Positions 7,882 through 17,578 of a stretch of 37,420 bases of DNA are shown here, piece by piece. The position numbers and the translations under genes were made by a program. Each line of letters opens with the position of its first letter. The first letter of the stretch is position 1. The notes under the pieces are model-generated. The model was not told the DNA's origin. It saw only the letters and a program-made list of their open reading frames with translations, and searched no databases. Origin of the DNA: Nocardioides sp. (GTDB taxonomy: Bacteria > Actinomycetota > Actinomycetes > Propionibacteriales > Nocardioidaceae); contig JAJAYJ010000072.1 in NCBI GenBank assembly GCA_026786275.1, positions 1-37,420 on the forward strand, read 5' to 3'.

Positions 7882-8784
7882 CAGGCGCCGGGTGCTGGCG
7901 AAGCGGCGCGAGGTCCCGTCGACGGGATCGGTGAACGCCAGCTCGCTGGCGAGCAGCTGCAGGGGCCGGCTGAAGTCGTCGACCGGGGTCTGCCGCACGT
8001 CGGGGTAGAGGGGGTCGTCCACGATCGGGATGCCCAGACCCAGCAGGTGCAGCCGCAGCTGGTGGGTGCGTCCGGTGCGCGGTGTGAGCCGGTAGACGGC
8101 CAGGTCACCGTGCCTCGACTCGACCTGGACCACGGTCTCCGCGTTGACCTCCGCCCCCGGCACGACCTCGGCCTGCCACACGCCCCGCACCTTGCGGAGG
8201 TGGTTGCGCACGGTGACCGGCGACGCCAGGTCCGCACGCCACGGAGCCAGCGCCCGGTAGGTCTTGTGGACCGTGCCCCGCTCGAACATCACCTGGTAGT
8301 GGCCGCGCCACCTGCGCTCGGTCGCGAGCAGCAGCAGGCCGGACGTCACCCGGTCCAGGCGGTGCAGCGGGGACAGCTCGGGCAGGCCCAGCTCGGCTCG
8401 GAGCCGGACCACGACGCTCTGCTGCACGTGCCGTCCCCGGGGGATGGTGGCGAGGAAGGCAGGTTTGTCGACGACCACGATCCGGTCGTCGCGGTGCACC
8501 ACCTTCAGCACGCCAGGCACCTCGACCTCCTCGCGCAGGTCGCGGTGGAACCAGACGAACGTGTGCGGTGCGTACGGATCGTCCTCCCGCACCGGCGCGA
8601 GGTCGTCGTACACGAAGCGCGCGTCGGCCAGCAGGCCCGCCACGTCGACGTGCTCGGCAAGCCGGTCCCGCAGCCAGGTCCCCATCGTGGGCCACGGATC
8701 GGGGTGCGGCCGGTCGCGGTCCGGCGTACGCAGCCACGCGGCACCCAGGCCGTGGCGCGGTGGCAACGGCGACCGTGGCGGCAC
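7861..8784 (-). CDS. RluA-family pseudouridine synthase
   Basis: VVHRDDRIVVVDKPAFLATIPRG, LSPLHRLDRVTSGLLLLA, RTGRTHQLRLHLLGLGIPIVDDPLY. Confidence 0.92.
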   Translation of the reverse strand: MPPRSPLPPRHGLGAAWLRTPDRDRPHPDPWPTMGTWLRDRLAEHVDVAGLLADARFVYDDLAPVREDDPYAPHTFVWFHRDLREEVEVPGVLKVVHRDDRIVVVDKPAFLATIPRGRHVQQSVVVRLRAELGLPELSPLHRLDRVTSGLLLLATERRWRGHYQVMFERGTVHKTYRALAPWRADLASPVTVRNHLRKVRGVWQAEVVPGAEVNAETVVQVESRHGDLAVYRLTPRTGRTHQLRLHLLGLGIPIVDDPLYPDVRQTPVDDFSRPLQLLASELAFTDPVDGTSRRFASTRRLPLTPDP

Positions 8785-8790
8785 GGGGCC

Positions 8791-9183
8791 TCAGGCCTCC
8801 AGGCCGCTGAGGTCGGGGGGCACGTCGACGGCGTGGCCACGCAGCAGGTCGAGCGGCACGATCCGGAGCACCGCGGCGTTGGTCGAGGCGAGCACGACGT
8901 GGGCGGCGGCGCCGTCGCGATGAGCGCGGGCCCAGTTGAGGGCCGTCACGCACCACCGGTCCCCGGGCACCAGGCCCGGGAAGGAGTACGCCGGCAGCGG
9001 GGTGGCCAGGTCGTTGCCGATGCGGCGCTGGTGCTCGAGGAACTCCGCGGTCACCACCGCGCAGATCGTGTGGCTGCCCTGGTCCTCCTGCCCGGTGCGG
9101 CAGCACCCGTCACGGAAGAAGCCGGTCATCGGTTCGGTCCCGCAGGGCTCCAGCTCGCCGCCCAGGACGTTGCGCTCGCTCAC
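8791..9183 (-). CDS. DUF2237 family protein
   Basis: VSERNVLGGELEPCGTEPMTGFFRDGCCRTGQEDQGSHTICAVVTAEFLEHQRRIGNDLATPLPAYSFPGLVPGDRWCVTALNWARA. Confidence 0.88.
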   Translation of the reverse strand: MSERNVLGGELEPCGTEPMTGFFRDGCCRTGQEDQGSHTICAVVTAEFLEHQRRIGNDLATPLPAYSFPGLVPGDRWCVTALNWARAHRDGAAAHVVLASTNAAVLRIVPLDLLRGHAVDVPPDLSGLEA

Positions 9184-9194
9184 CGCCCCAGTAT

Positions 9195-9233
9195 CCCACT
9201 GCCCGGTCCCACTGCCCGGTCCCACTGCCCGGT
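9195..9233. repeat. Three perfect tandem copies of 13-bp cccactgcccggt
   Basis: Read directly, immediately upstream of the DUF2237 gene start. Confidence 0.95.
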
Positions 9234-9373
9234 CGCGCCGCTCCAGCCTCAGCGCCCTGCATCGGGTGGGTGAGCGTGCGACGGCCCGCACCGGCACCCT
9301 TGACACGACCAGGCGTCGGACGACGTGACGAGAAAGGAGCGGCTCGGGGGTTCCCCCACCCCTAGGAGGAGAC

Positions 9374-9760
9374 ATGCTCAAGGACAGCAAGGTGACAGCG
9401 AACATCCCGGCCGCAGACCTCGAACGCGCCCGCCGCTTCTACGCGGACACGCTCGGCCTGACCCCCACCGGCGACAACCCCGGCGGACTCGTCTTCACCA
9501 CGGGCGCCGGGACGGCGTTCTTCGTCTACGAGACGCAGTTCGCCGGGCAGGCCGGCCACACCATCGCCCCGTGGCACGTCGCCGATGTCCCGGCCGAGGT
9601 GCAGGATCTCAAGGCCAGAGGGCTGACCTTCGAGCACTACGACCTGCCTGGTGTCACCTGGGAGGGCGACGTGGCGATGATCGCCGACGTGGGCCGCGCC
9701 GCGTGGGTCAAGGACAGCGAGAACAACATCATGTGCATCGACGACCAGGTGTCGGCCTGA
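9374..9760 (+). CDS. VOC/glyoxalase family protein
   Basis: MLKDSKVTANIPAADLERARRFYADTLGLTPTGDNPGGLVF...; aggagga upstream of ATG. Confidence 0.9.
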   Translation: MLKDSKVTANIPAADLERARRFYADTLGLTPTGDNPGGLVFTTGAGTAFFVYETQFAGQAGHTIAPWHVADVPAEVQDLKARGLTFEHYDLPGVTWEGDVAMIADVGRAAWVKDSENNIMCIDDQVSA

Positions 9761-9869
9761 CTCGGTGCCCCCCTGCGTGGTGTCGCCCGAGTGGCCGCTG
9801 TCTCGAGGTCGAGCCTGCACGACGAGGGGTACCTCGTCGGGTTGCGGGCGGGTGCGGCAGGCTGGAGAC

Positions 9870-10535
9870 ATGACCGTGGAGGACGAGCAGCAGCGGGTCG
9901 GGCCGCACGATCTGGGCGAGCACCTGGCCTCCTGGCTGGAACGGCTCGGCCTCGTCCCGCACCTGGCCGCGGCGGGTCTGCCGACCCTCGGCCGCGACGA
10001 CCAGGGCCGGGCGGTGTGGACCGACCCCGGCACCGGGCAGACCCTGTCCACCGACCAGCTCGCCCAGCTCGACCGGCTGCTGCGCCAGCAGGGCTCCGAC
10101 CCGCAGCACGCCGTACCGGTGTCCCTGCTGCAGATCGCGCGGCAGGCCCGTCTGCGCGAGGAGCTGGTCGCCGGCGCCTGGTTCACCTACGAGACCCTGG
10201 GCGAGCTACGCGGCTCCTCGCTGGAGGCCACCCGCTTCGCGGTCCACAAGGCGTTTGCCACCCACCGGCTGCTGATCGTCGACGCCGAGGGGCGCACCCT
10301 GGTGCCCGCGTTCCAGCTCACCGCGCAGGGCGAGCTCAGGCCCGACCTGGCCCCCGCACTCGAGCCGCTGCTCGCGGCGCGGATGGACCCCTGGCGTGCC
10401 TGGGTGGGGCTGACCCAGCCGGCCGCGCTGCTCGGCGGCCTGGTGCCGGAGCAGGCGGCGGCCGACCCCGCCACCGTCGACCTGGTGCTGCACGCCGCCG
10501 TACGGCTGGCCGAGCGGGTCGCCGCCCGGCCCTGA
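9870..10535 (+). CDS. Hypothetical protein with MbcA/ParS/Xre-antitoxin-like C-terminal features
   Basis: SLEATRFAVHKAFATHRLLIVDAEGRTLVPAFQLTAQGELRPDLAPALEPLLAARMDPWRAWVGLTQPAALLGGLVPEQAAADP; pattern resembles HTH + PAFQ + W..P...L.G..P of DUF2384-type antitoxins. Confidence 0.5.
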   Translation: MTVEDEQQRVGPHDLGEHLASWLERLGLVPHLAAAGLPTLGRDDQGRAVWTDPGTGQTLSTDQLAQLDRLLRQQGSDPQHAVPVSLLQIARQARLREELVAGAWFTYETLGELRGSSLEATRFAVHKAFATHRLLIVDAEGRTLVPAFQLTAQGELRPDLAPALEPLLAARMDPWRAWVGLTQPAALLGGLVPEQAAADPATVDLVLHAAVRLAERVAARP

Positions 10536-10552
10536 GCCCGCGACGCGCCGAC

Positions 10553-11779
10553 TCAGGCCGGCGCCAGCCAGGTGTCGGGCCCGAACACCTCGTAGTGGAT
10601 GTCGGCCTCGGCCACGTGCTGCTGCTCGACCAGGGTGCCGTGCACGGATCGCATGAAGGGCAGCGGGCCGCACAGGTAGACCTGCGCGTCGAGCGGGAGG
10701 TCGACCGCGCCGAGGTCGACCAGACCCTCTCGGAGCTCCTCACGGGTGGCCCGGACGCCGAGGTCCTCGTACCAGCGGTGCAGGGTCGCGGAGGGCATCG
10801 CACCCACCAGCTCCTTGAGCTGCTGTCGGTGGGCGTGCCGGGCGGGCGAGCGGTCGGCGTGCAGCACCAGCACCTCGCGCGACGACCCGACCCCGACGAG
10901 GTAGTGCAGGATGCCGAGGATCGGGGTGATGCCGATCCCGGCGGAGATCAGGACCAGGGGTCCCTCCGAGTCCTCGAGGACGAGGTCACCGAATGGAGCG
11001 GAGGCCCTGATCTCGTCGCCCTCGAACACGTTGTCGTGCAGGAACGTCGACACCTGACCGGCCCCGACGGGTGCACCGTCCTCGGTGTGGCTCGCAGGCA
11101 CTCCCTTGACCGAGATCCCCCACTCGCTGGGCTGCGACGCGCCGGTGAGACTGTACTGACGGATCTGGTGAGCACCGTCGGGCAGCGACACCTGGAGCGA
11201 CACGTACTGGCCCGGACGCGACGGCGGCAGCGCGCTGCCGTCGGGCGAGCCGAACACGAAGGACACCGTGTCGGGAGATTCCTGCCGACGGCGTCTCAGC
11301 ACGAGGGTCCGCCACACGGCTCCGTCCGCGACGCCGGTCTCGGCGTACAAGCGCTTCTCGATGGTGACCAGAGCCTCGGCCATGTGCCAGAACACCTCGT
11401 CCCACGCGGAGGCGACCTCAGGGGTCACCGCCTCGCCGAGGACCTCGACGATGGCGGCGAAGAGGTGCTCGTGCACGATCGGGTACTGGTCCTCGGTGAT
11501 GCCGAGCGAGGCGTGCTTGTGCGCGATGCGGGCCAGGATCTCGAGCGGGTCCCGCCCGTCCTCGGCCACCAGGAGGGTCGCGTAGGCCGCGATCGCCCCA
11601 GCGAGCGCGCGCTGCTGGTCGCCCTGGGCCTGGTTGCCCCGGTTGAACAGATCGCGTTCAAGCTCGGGGTGCGCAGCGAACATCCGCTGGTAGAAGACCG
11701 GAGTGATGTCGCCGATGGCGGCTCCGATCACGGGCAGCGTGGCCTTGACGACCTGGGTCGACCGGGTGGACAGCAGCAT
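10553..11779 (-). CDS. hmp: Flavohemoprotein (nitric oxide dioxygenase)
   Basis: Globin domain (MLLSTRSTQVVKATLPVIGAAIGDITPVFYQRMFAAHPELERDLFNRGNQ) plus FAD/NAD reductase (IRQYSLT, LISAGIGITPILGILH, YLCGPLPFM). Confidence 0.93.
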   Translation of the reverse strand: MLLSTRSTQVVKATLPVIGAAIGDITPVFYQRMFAAHPELERDLFNRGNQAQGDQQRALAGAIAAYATLLVAEDGRDPLEILARIAHKHASLGITEDQYPIVHEHLFAAIVEVLGEAVTPEVASAWDEVFWHMAEALVTIEKRLYAETGVADGAVWRTLVLRRRRQESPDTVSFVFGSPDGSALPPSRPGQYVSLQVSLPDGAHQIRQYSLTGASQPSEWGISVKGVPASHTEDGAPVGAGQVSTFLHDNVFEGDEIRASAPFGDLVLEDSEGPLVLISAGIGITPILGILHYLVGVGSSREVLVLHADRSPARHAHRQQLKELVGAMPSATLHRWYEDLGVRATREELREGLVDLGAVDLPLDAQVYLCGPLPFMRSVHGTLVEQQHVAEADIHYEVFGPDTWLAPA

Positions 11780-12312
11780 GCAAGGTCTCCGAGCGTGAGG
11801 GGTGGAGCCGGCCCGTCGGGCACCCGTGGGGTCGAGGTCGTCTCGCTCCCACGTTCGGCGTCGACTCATTCCACGCGAGCCGCGTGGCCCACCCCAGGGC
11901 CGAAGGTCCTCGACCGCCGGGCCACGGTCGTGTCAGGTGTCCACGCCGGCGGGGCGAGCGGCGGGACCGCCCCTGTGATCACGCTGGTGGTCTAGGCGCT
12001 GCTGGTCCAGACGCTACTGAGCAGCCGACAGGAACGCCAGGCACGGCGCGTCGGCACTCGGGTGCTTCTCGTCGAGGTGGAGGACCCACCGGTGCATGGC
12101 CGCGATGAAGCCGATGTCACCATGCGCGCGCGCAGATCGGCTCGCCGAGCCGATACCCCGACAGGCGACTGGCGGAGACACGTCGCGTTCGACCACGACT
12201 CACTCTGCGGTCTGCTCCCACGCCGCCAGTGCGGGACCGCGTCGCTGCCGCAGGCCCAACACCACCTCACCTCCGGGGCCGCACTGCAACCACGACCACA
12301 GTGGGAGTCGGC

Positions 12313-12453
12313 TCAGCGGGGGCGGGGGGCGTTGCGTCGGGCCTTGACCTTGGCCACCACGTCCTTGATGCGGGCCTGGTTCTCGGGCTTGCGTGCCTGG
12401 TCATAGACCATCTTGGCCACGCCCAGGGCGCCGGCCTTCCTCATCATCGCCAT
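12313..12453 (-). CDS. Small basic protein, 46 aa
   Basis: MAMMRKAGALGVAKMVYDQARKPENQARIKDVVAKVKARRNAPRPR*; helical, basic; composition typical of a real small protein. Confidence 0.5.
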   Translation of the reverse strand: MAMMRKAGALGVAKMVYDQARKPENQARIKDVVAKVKARRNAPRPR

Positions 12454-12904
12454 GCTCGAGACGATACAGAGCCACCGGGTACGTCGCTGGTCGTGCCGGC
12501 AGCATCGAGGAGATGTCCGTGGGGCTGTGCTTCCCGGGTAGGTCCGCGTTGACGGTCGCGACCCGTCCCTTCCCACCGAGTCGAGAGTCGCCGGGCGGCA
12601 CCACCGCGAATCTCTCCAGCCACCTCTTCCGTGCTGACGGCGCCCGTGACATCACCCGGGCCGCGATCACCTCGATCCCGGCGGTGGTCACCATCCCGGT
12701 GGTCGACCACCTGGCCGTCGCCCACGTCGACACCGAGGGTGATCTCGGCCTGCGGTTCGTCACGAACGCCCAGGTGATCGCGATCGTGCTGGTCACGGTC
12801 AGCATCGAAATGCTGATGGGCCACTCCTTGCTGGCCAGCCTGAGCCTCGGCTCTGCGGGTCCGGCTGGGCAAAGCGATGCTGCAGGAGATGGGCGCAACC
12901 CGGG

Positions 12905-14074
12905 GTGTGGTCGAATCCTCTCGTGCCCACCGCCGACCTCGTGGTGGTCGGCGCGGGCCCCGCGGGCCGCGCGCTGGCCGCCGCCGCCGTGACCGCGAGC
13001 CTCGACGTCGTGGTCGTCGACCCCGACCCCGACCGTGCCTGGACCTCGACCTACGCCGCGTTCGCGCACGAGCTGGCCCCCGAGGTGCCCCGCACGGCCA
13101 CCATGGCGAGGCCCGGGGTGGCGACCCGCCGGGGTGGCACCTCGTGGCTGGCCGACCCCTACGTCGTGATCGACACCGCGCGGCTCCAACACTCGCTGCG
13201 CCTCGACGGTGTCCGGCTCGTGCGGGGCCGGGCCCGCACGCTCTCGCCGACCGGGGTCGACGTACCGGGCCACGGCACGGTCACCGGTCGCGTCGTGGTC
13301 GACGCCCGCGGTGCCCTGACCACGGGCCGCACCGTGCAGACGGCGTACGGCGTGGTGCTCGGCCGGTACGAGGCGGAGCCGCTGCTCGCCCGTGGCGACG
13401 GCCTGTTCATGGACTGGCGACCACACCACGGCGCCGACCCCGGGGGCCCGCCCACCTTCTGCTACGTCGTGCCGCTGGACGACGAGCGGGTGCTGGTGGA
13501 GGAGACCTCGCTGGCGGCCCGACCCGGCCTGGCGACGGCCGAGCTGCGGGCCCGCCTGAGGCACCGGCTGGCGCACCACGGCATCGCGGAGGCGCCCGAC
13601 CGTCCCGAGGAGCGGGTCCGGTTCGCGCTCGCCGTACCTCTGGGCCGGGCGCAGTGGGCCGGTCGGGCGCCGGCCGTGCCCCGGATCGGTGCCGCGGCGC
13701 CTGTGGTGCACCCGGCCACCGGCTACAGCGTGGCCGCCTCGCTGCGACTGGGTCCGCTGCTGGCTGCGGCGCTGGCCGACGGGGCGGACGCAGTAGACCT
13801 GCACGGCCTGATCTGGCCCCGCTCCGCTCTGGCCACCCACGCCCTGCGGCTGCGCGGCCTGCGGGTGCTGACCAGCTTCGGGGCCGACGAGACGGACCGC
13901 TTCTTCGCCGCGTTCTTCACCCTCGCGCCGCACCACCAGCGCGCCTACCTATGCGGGCGCGACCACCCGGGCGCCACGATGCGGGCGATGGCCGCCCTGC
14001 TGCCCCGGTTGGATCCCGACCTGCGGCGCACGGTGCCGACCCGCGCGATGACGCGCGGCTGGGTCTCGCGATAG
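12905..14074 (+). CDS. Lycopene cyclase (CrtL/CrtY flavoprotein family)
   Basis: ADLVVVGAGPAGRALAAAAV Rossmann motif; DARG; FCYVVPLDDERVLVEETSLAARP; GAAAPVVHPATGYSVAASL. Confidence 0.88.
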   Translation: MWSNPLVPTADLVVVGAGPAGRALAAAAVTASLDVVVVDPDPDRAWTSTYAAFAHELAPEVPRTATMARPGVATRRGGTSWLADPYVVIDTARLQHSLRLDGVRLVRGRARTLSPTGVDVPGHGTVTGRVVVDARGALTTGRTVQTAYGVVLGRYEAEPLLARGDGLFMDWRPHHGADPGGPPTFCYVVPLDDERVLVEETSLAARPGLATAELRARLRHRLAHHGIAEAPDRPEERVRFALAVPLGRAQWAGRAPAVPRIGAAAPVVHPATGYSVAASLRLGPLLAAALADGADAVDLHGLIWPRSALATHALRLRGLRVLTSFGADETDRFFAAFFTLAPHHQRAYLCGRDHPGATMRAMAALLPRLDPDLRRTVPTRAMTRGWVSR

Positions 14075-14257
14075 CCGGCGAGCGGGAGAGCACCCCCGGC
14101 CGGATCACCTCTCGCGCAGATCTCGTGCAGGGGGGCTTGCCCAGCCTTGGCCAGGGCGCGGTGGTCGCGAGACTTCACGTGATCGACACCTGCGCGTGCT
14201 GACACTTCTCTCGCAGGTCAGTATCTTTCAACCACGTCTGTCGACCTGAGCCCTCGG

Positions 14258-16390
14258 GTGGCACGGGACGCCATCTTTCCAGGAGCCCCCGTGGAGCGTC
14301 TCGCCCGGACCGTGATCCGCCATCGACTCGTCGTCAGCCTGTTCTGGCTGACCATGTTCGTCAGCGGCATGCTCGCCGCCGGTCAGCTGGGTGACCGGTT
14401 GACCTTCGACTTCTCCCTGCCCGGTCAGCCCGGCGACACCGCGGAGAAACAGCTGATGGAGACCTACGGGGTCAGCTCCTTCGACACCTTCGTCGCCGTC
14501 GTGACCGTGCCCGCCGGCGAGACGGTCCCCGGGAGCAGCGACGCGGTCGCCGGAGTCTTCGACGCAGCAGTGACGGCGGCCCCCGGCGTGCAGATCACCG
14601 ACTTCGCGAGCACGGGTGACGAGGGCTTCCTCTCCGAGGACCAACGCACCACGTTCGCGCTCGTCCAGGGACCGCTGCCGGCCGGCTTCGGACCGGGGGT
14701 CGAGGCCACGCTTGGTCCGGCCCTCGCCCAGGCGGCCGACCAGGCCGGGTTCGAGAGCGGCCTCACGTCGTACGGATTGCTCTCCGCGGGCGGCGACACC
14801 GAGGGCCCGAGCGTGCTCGCCGAGACGCTGTTCGGCGCAGCCGGGGCCCTGATCGTGCTGCTCTTCGTGTTCGCCTCGTTCCTCGCGTTCCTTCCCCTGC
14901 TGATCTCAGCGGTGTCCATCCTGACCACGTTCCTGCTGGTGCTGGGCCTGACCACCTTCAGCGACGTGAGTTTCGTCGTGCAGTTCCTGATCTCGCTGAT
15001 CGGGCTCGGCGTCGCGATCGACTACTCCCTGCTGGTGGTGTCGCGATGGCGGGAGGAACGCGCTCACGGTCGCGACAACGAGGAGGCCGTCGTGGTGGCC
15101 ATGAAGACCGCCGGACACGCGGTGCTCGCCTCCGGTGTGACGGTCGCGATCAGCCTGGTCGCGCTCCTGGTGGTCCCGGTGCCGTTCCTGCGCAGCATGG
15201 GCATCGGCGGCATGCTGATCCCGCTGGTGAGCGTGGCCGTGGTGCTGACCCTGCTGCCCGCCCTGCTCTCCAAGATCGGGCCCCGTATCGACTACCCCCG
15301 GATCCGTAAGGAAGGTGTCGCGTCCCGGGGATGGAGCGCCTGGGCACGGGCGATCGTGCACCGTCGCTGGTGGGCTACCGGGGCCGCGCTGGTGATCCTG
15401 GCGGTGCTGATCTTCCCGGTGTTCGGGCTCAAGATCGGTACGTCGGGCATCGACTCGCTCGCCCGCAGCGGTGCACCGTTCGAGACCCTCCAGAAGCTGG
15501 AGGCGTCCGGGGTCGACAGCGGTGTGCTCACGCCCATCGTGGTGCTGGTGCCGGGAGCCGAGGCTCAGGCTGCTGCCGAGGCCGCGGCTGCGGTCGACGG
15601 GGTGCGTCTGGCCGCGGCCGGCACCGAGCGCGGCGGGCTGGCCGTTGTCCAGGTGGTGCCGACCCGCGAGACCGTCGACAGCTCGGGCAATGAGGTGGTC
15701 GACGGGGTTCGCTCGTCGGTCGAGGGCGCCGTCGACGGCGAGGTCCTCGTCACCGGCGCCGGCGCGACCGTCGAGGACTACTTCACGGCCGTCTACGACA
15801 AGTTCCCCTACGTGCTCGCCCTCATCGCAGTGATCACGTTCGTGCTGCTGGTACGGACCTTCCGGTCGATCCTGTTGCCCATCAAGGCGGTGCTGCTCAA
15901 CCTGGTCTCGTTGGCCGCAGTGTTCGGGGCGGTCGTCTTCTTCTGGCAGCAGGGCCGCGGTTCAGACCTGGTGTTCAGCACCTCGGGCACCGGTGCGATC
16001 ACCTTCTGGCTGCCTGTGCTGATCTTCGCGTTCCTGTTCGGGCTGTCGATGGACTACGAGGTGTTCATCCTGGCCCGGATGCGTGAGGAGTACGACAACA
16101 CCGGTGACACCGCCACGGCGGTGATCACCGGGCTCGGTCGCACCGGGCGTCTGGTCACCTCGGCAGCCTTGATCCTGTTCTTCGCCTTCGCGGCCCTGGC
16201 CTCGGCCCCAGGCACCGACATCAAGGTGCTCGGCACCGCGTTGGGCGTCGGAATCCTGATCGACGCGACCGTCGTCCGTGCGCTGCTCGTGCCGGCGCTG
16301 GTCAGCCTCTTCGGCCGCTGGAACTGGTGGCTTCCCGACGGTCTCGCCAAGGTGCTGCGCGTCGAGCCCTCGCCGCTGGCCCCTCGCTAG
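14258..16390 (+). CDS. MMPL/RND-family transporter
   Basis: 710 aa, two MMPL halves; GVAIDYSLLVVSRWREE and GLSMDYEVFILARMREEY motifs. Start could be the later ATG/GTG near GTGGAGCGTCTC. Confidence 0.9.
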   Translation: MARDAIFPGAPVERLARTVIRHRLVVSLFWLTMFVSGMLAAGQLGDRLTFDFSLPGQPGDTAEKQLMETYGVSSFDTFVAVVTVPAGETVPGSSDAVAGVFDAAVTAAPGVQITDFASTGDEGFLSEDQRTTFALVQGPLPAGFGPGVEATLGPALAQAADQAGFESGLTSYGLLSAGGDTEGPSVLAETLFGAAGALIVLLFVFASFLAFLPLLISAVSILTTFLLVLGLTTFSDVSFVVQFLISLIGLGVAIDYSLLVVSRWREERAHGRDNEEAVVVAMKTAGHAVLASGVTVAISLVALLVVPVPFLRSMGIGGMLIPLVSVAVVLTLLPALLSKIGPRIDYPRIRKEGVASRGWSAWARAIVHRRWWATGAALVILAVLIFPVFGLKIGTSGIDSLARSGAPFETLQKLEASGVDSGVLTPIVVLVPGAEAQAAAEAAAAVDGVRLAAAGTERGGLAVVQVVPTRETVDSSGNEVVDGVRSSVEGAVDGEVLVTGAGATVEDYFTAVYDKFPYVLALIAVITFVLLVRTFRSILLPIKAVLLNLVSLAAVFGAVVFFWQQGRGSDLVFSTSGTGAITFWLPVLIFAFLFGLSMDYEVFILARMREEYDNTGDTATAVITGLGRTGRLVTSAALILFFAFAALASAPGTDIKVLGTALGVGILIDATVVRALLVPALVSLFGRWNWWLPDGLAKVLRVEPSPLAPR

Positions 16391-16445
16391 AGCAGCGCCT
16401 CGAGGAGGTTGATCCGGCCCACCACCTGAGCGGCCGGGACCGTCT

Positions 16446-17089
16446 TCACCGTCGACGAGCCCACGCCCGGGCCGCGGACGCGGACGGACCGGTGGGCAGA
16501 TCGGTGGCCAGGTCGGGGGGCAGGTCGAAGAGCGCACGGGGGTAGGCGCCCCGGACGAGCAGCACCACCGCGGCCACGAGCACGAAGACGAACAGGCCGC
16601 CACCCCACGTGCCGGTGCCATCACCCTGCCCGACGAACCAGCCGCCGCCGAGGAAGAACGCGACCACGAGGTAGTGCGGGATCGCGAGGAGCCACCACGT
16701 GACCAGGGCCAGCCCCCGCGACAGCTCGCCGGGAAAGGTGACCTCGAGGTGGGCGGGGTAGTCGGGCACCTCCTGCAGCGAGAACGGCGGGTGCTGGTCG
16801 GTGCCCAGGGCGCCGTAGGCGTAGGAGGCGACCCGCCACGTCCAGCGCAGGACGCCGACGTTGAAGTCGCAGATCGGGCGGGGGTAGCGACCCGTGGACA
16901 GGATCGAGACGAGAGCGACCAGGCTGGTGACCAGGTAGGCGGTCCAGAGAAGACCAGGATCACGTAGTGCGGCAGCGCGAGGACCCACTTGACCAGCCAC
17001 AGCCAGCGGCTCAACCCCGGTTGCAGGGTGGCGTCGAGCCGGACGGGATAGGAGCGGGCCGGCTGGGGATTGGCGGTGGTGGTGGCCAT
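16446..17089 (-). pseudogene. DUF4389 membrane protein, frameshifted
   Basis: N-terminal part in one frame (MATTTANPQPARSYPVRLDATLQPGLSRWLWLVKWVLALPHYVILVF) continues in another frame (LLWTAYLVTSLVALVSILSTGRYPRPICDFNVGVLRWTWRVASYAYGALGTDQHPPFSLQ...); one base apparently missing near 16948-16951. Confidence 0.75.
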
Positions 17090-17200
17090 GTGGCCAGCCC
17101 CACCGCGCTTCGGCCGCGAGGGGCAGGTGCCAACGGCACGCGTGCCTGGGACCTCAGGCAGCTCCTACGTAGGCCCGAGTCGCTGGCCTACGCCCTGGGC

Positions 17201-17222
17201 GTCCTGACGTCCTGACGTCCTG
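17201..17222. repeat. 8-bp tandem repeat gtcctgac, about 2.75 units
   Basis: Read directly. Confidence 0.8.
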
Positions 17223-17578
17223 CAACCGGATCACCACGCTGCTGGTGCCAAGGACGTGGGCATCACGCTGCGCGAGTTCGAGTTCTCCGCGGGCGGCCAC
17301 CGGGACCCGTCGGTCGTCGTCGGCGGCGCCGAGGGCAGCGCCCACTTCCGACATCTCCGAGGACCCGACGGGGTGGTGGTCGTTGCTGCCGCTGAACGGC
17401 GTCGTGAACCGGCTGGGCGGTCAGCGGCACGAACGTCGCCGAGCTTCTCTCTCCCCAAGTCATCGCCCCCGTGTGGACCGGGGTGCGCGGCCGAACCAGT
17501 GCCACCTGTGGAGGAGAGCCGGACCCGGGCGGCGAGCGTGCGTCCCACCGCCCCCGTGGCGTGGTCCGGGCACGCCGG

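Noticed and set aside
9791-11995. 734-aa plus-strand ORF spanning the MbcA-like gene and antisense to hmp
   Set aside because: Composition-driven open frame crossing two well-supported genes; no domain.
12014-12196. 60-aa minus ORF ending GDIGFIAAMHRWVLHLDEKHPSADAPCLAFLSAAQ
   Set aside because: Plausible-looking C-terminus but no RBS or family recognised; could be a gene remnant, evidence insufficient.
12393-12992. 199-aa plus-strand ORF with a hydrophobic patch (NAQVIAIVLVTVSIEMLMG)
   Set aside because: No good start context or recognisable family; overlaps the 46-aa minus gene and the cyclase start; left unannotated.
12401-13936. 511-aa minus-strand ORF opposite the lycopene cyclase
   Set aside because: Shadow ORF; cyclase motifs are on the plus strand.
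17230-17550. Possible gene fragment (GITLREFEFSAGGHRDPSVVVGGAEGSAHFRHL)
   Set aside because: Short, frame does not continue, no homology recognised by eye.
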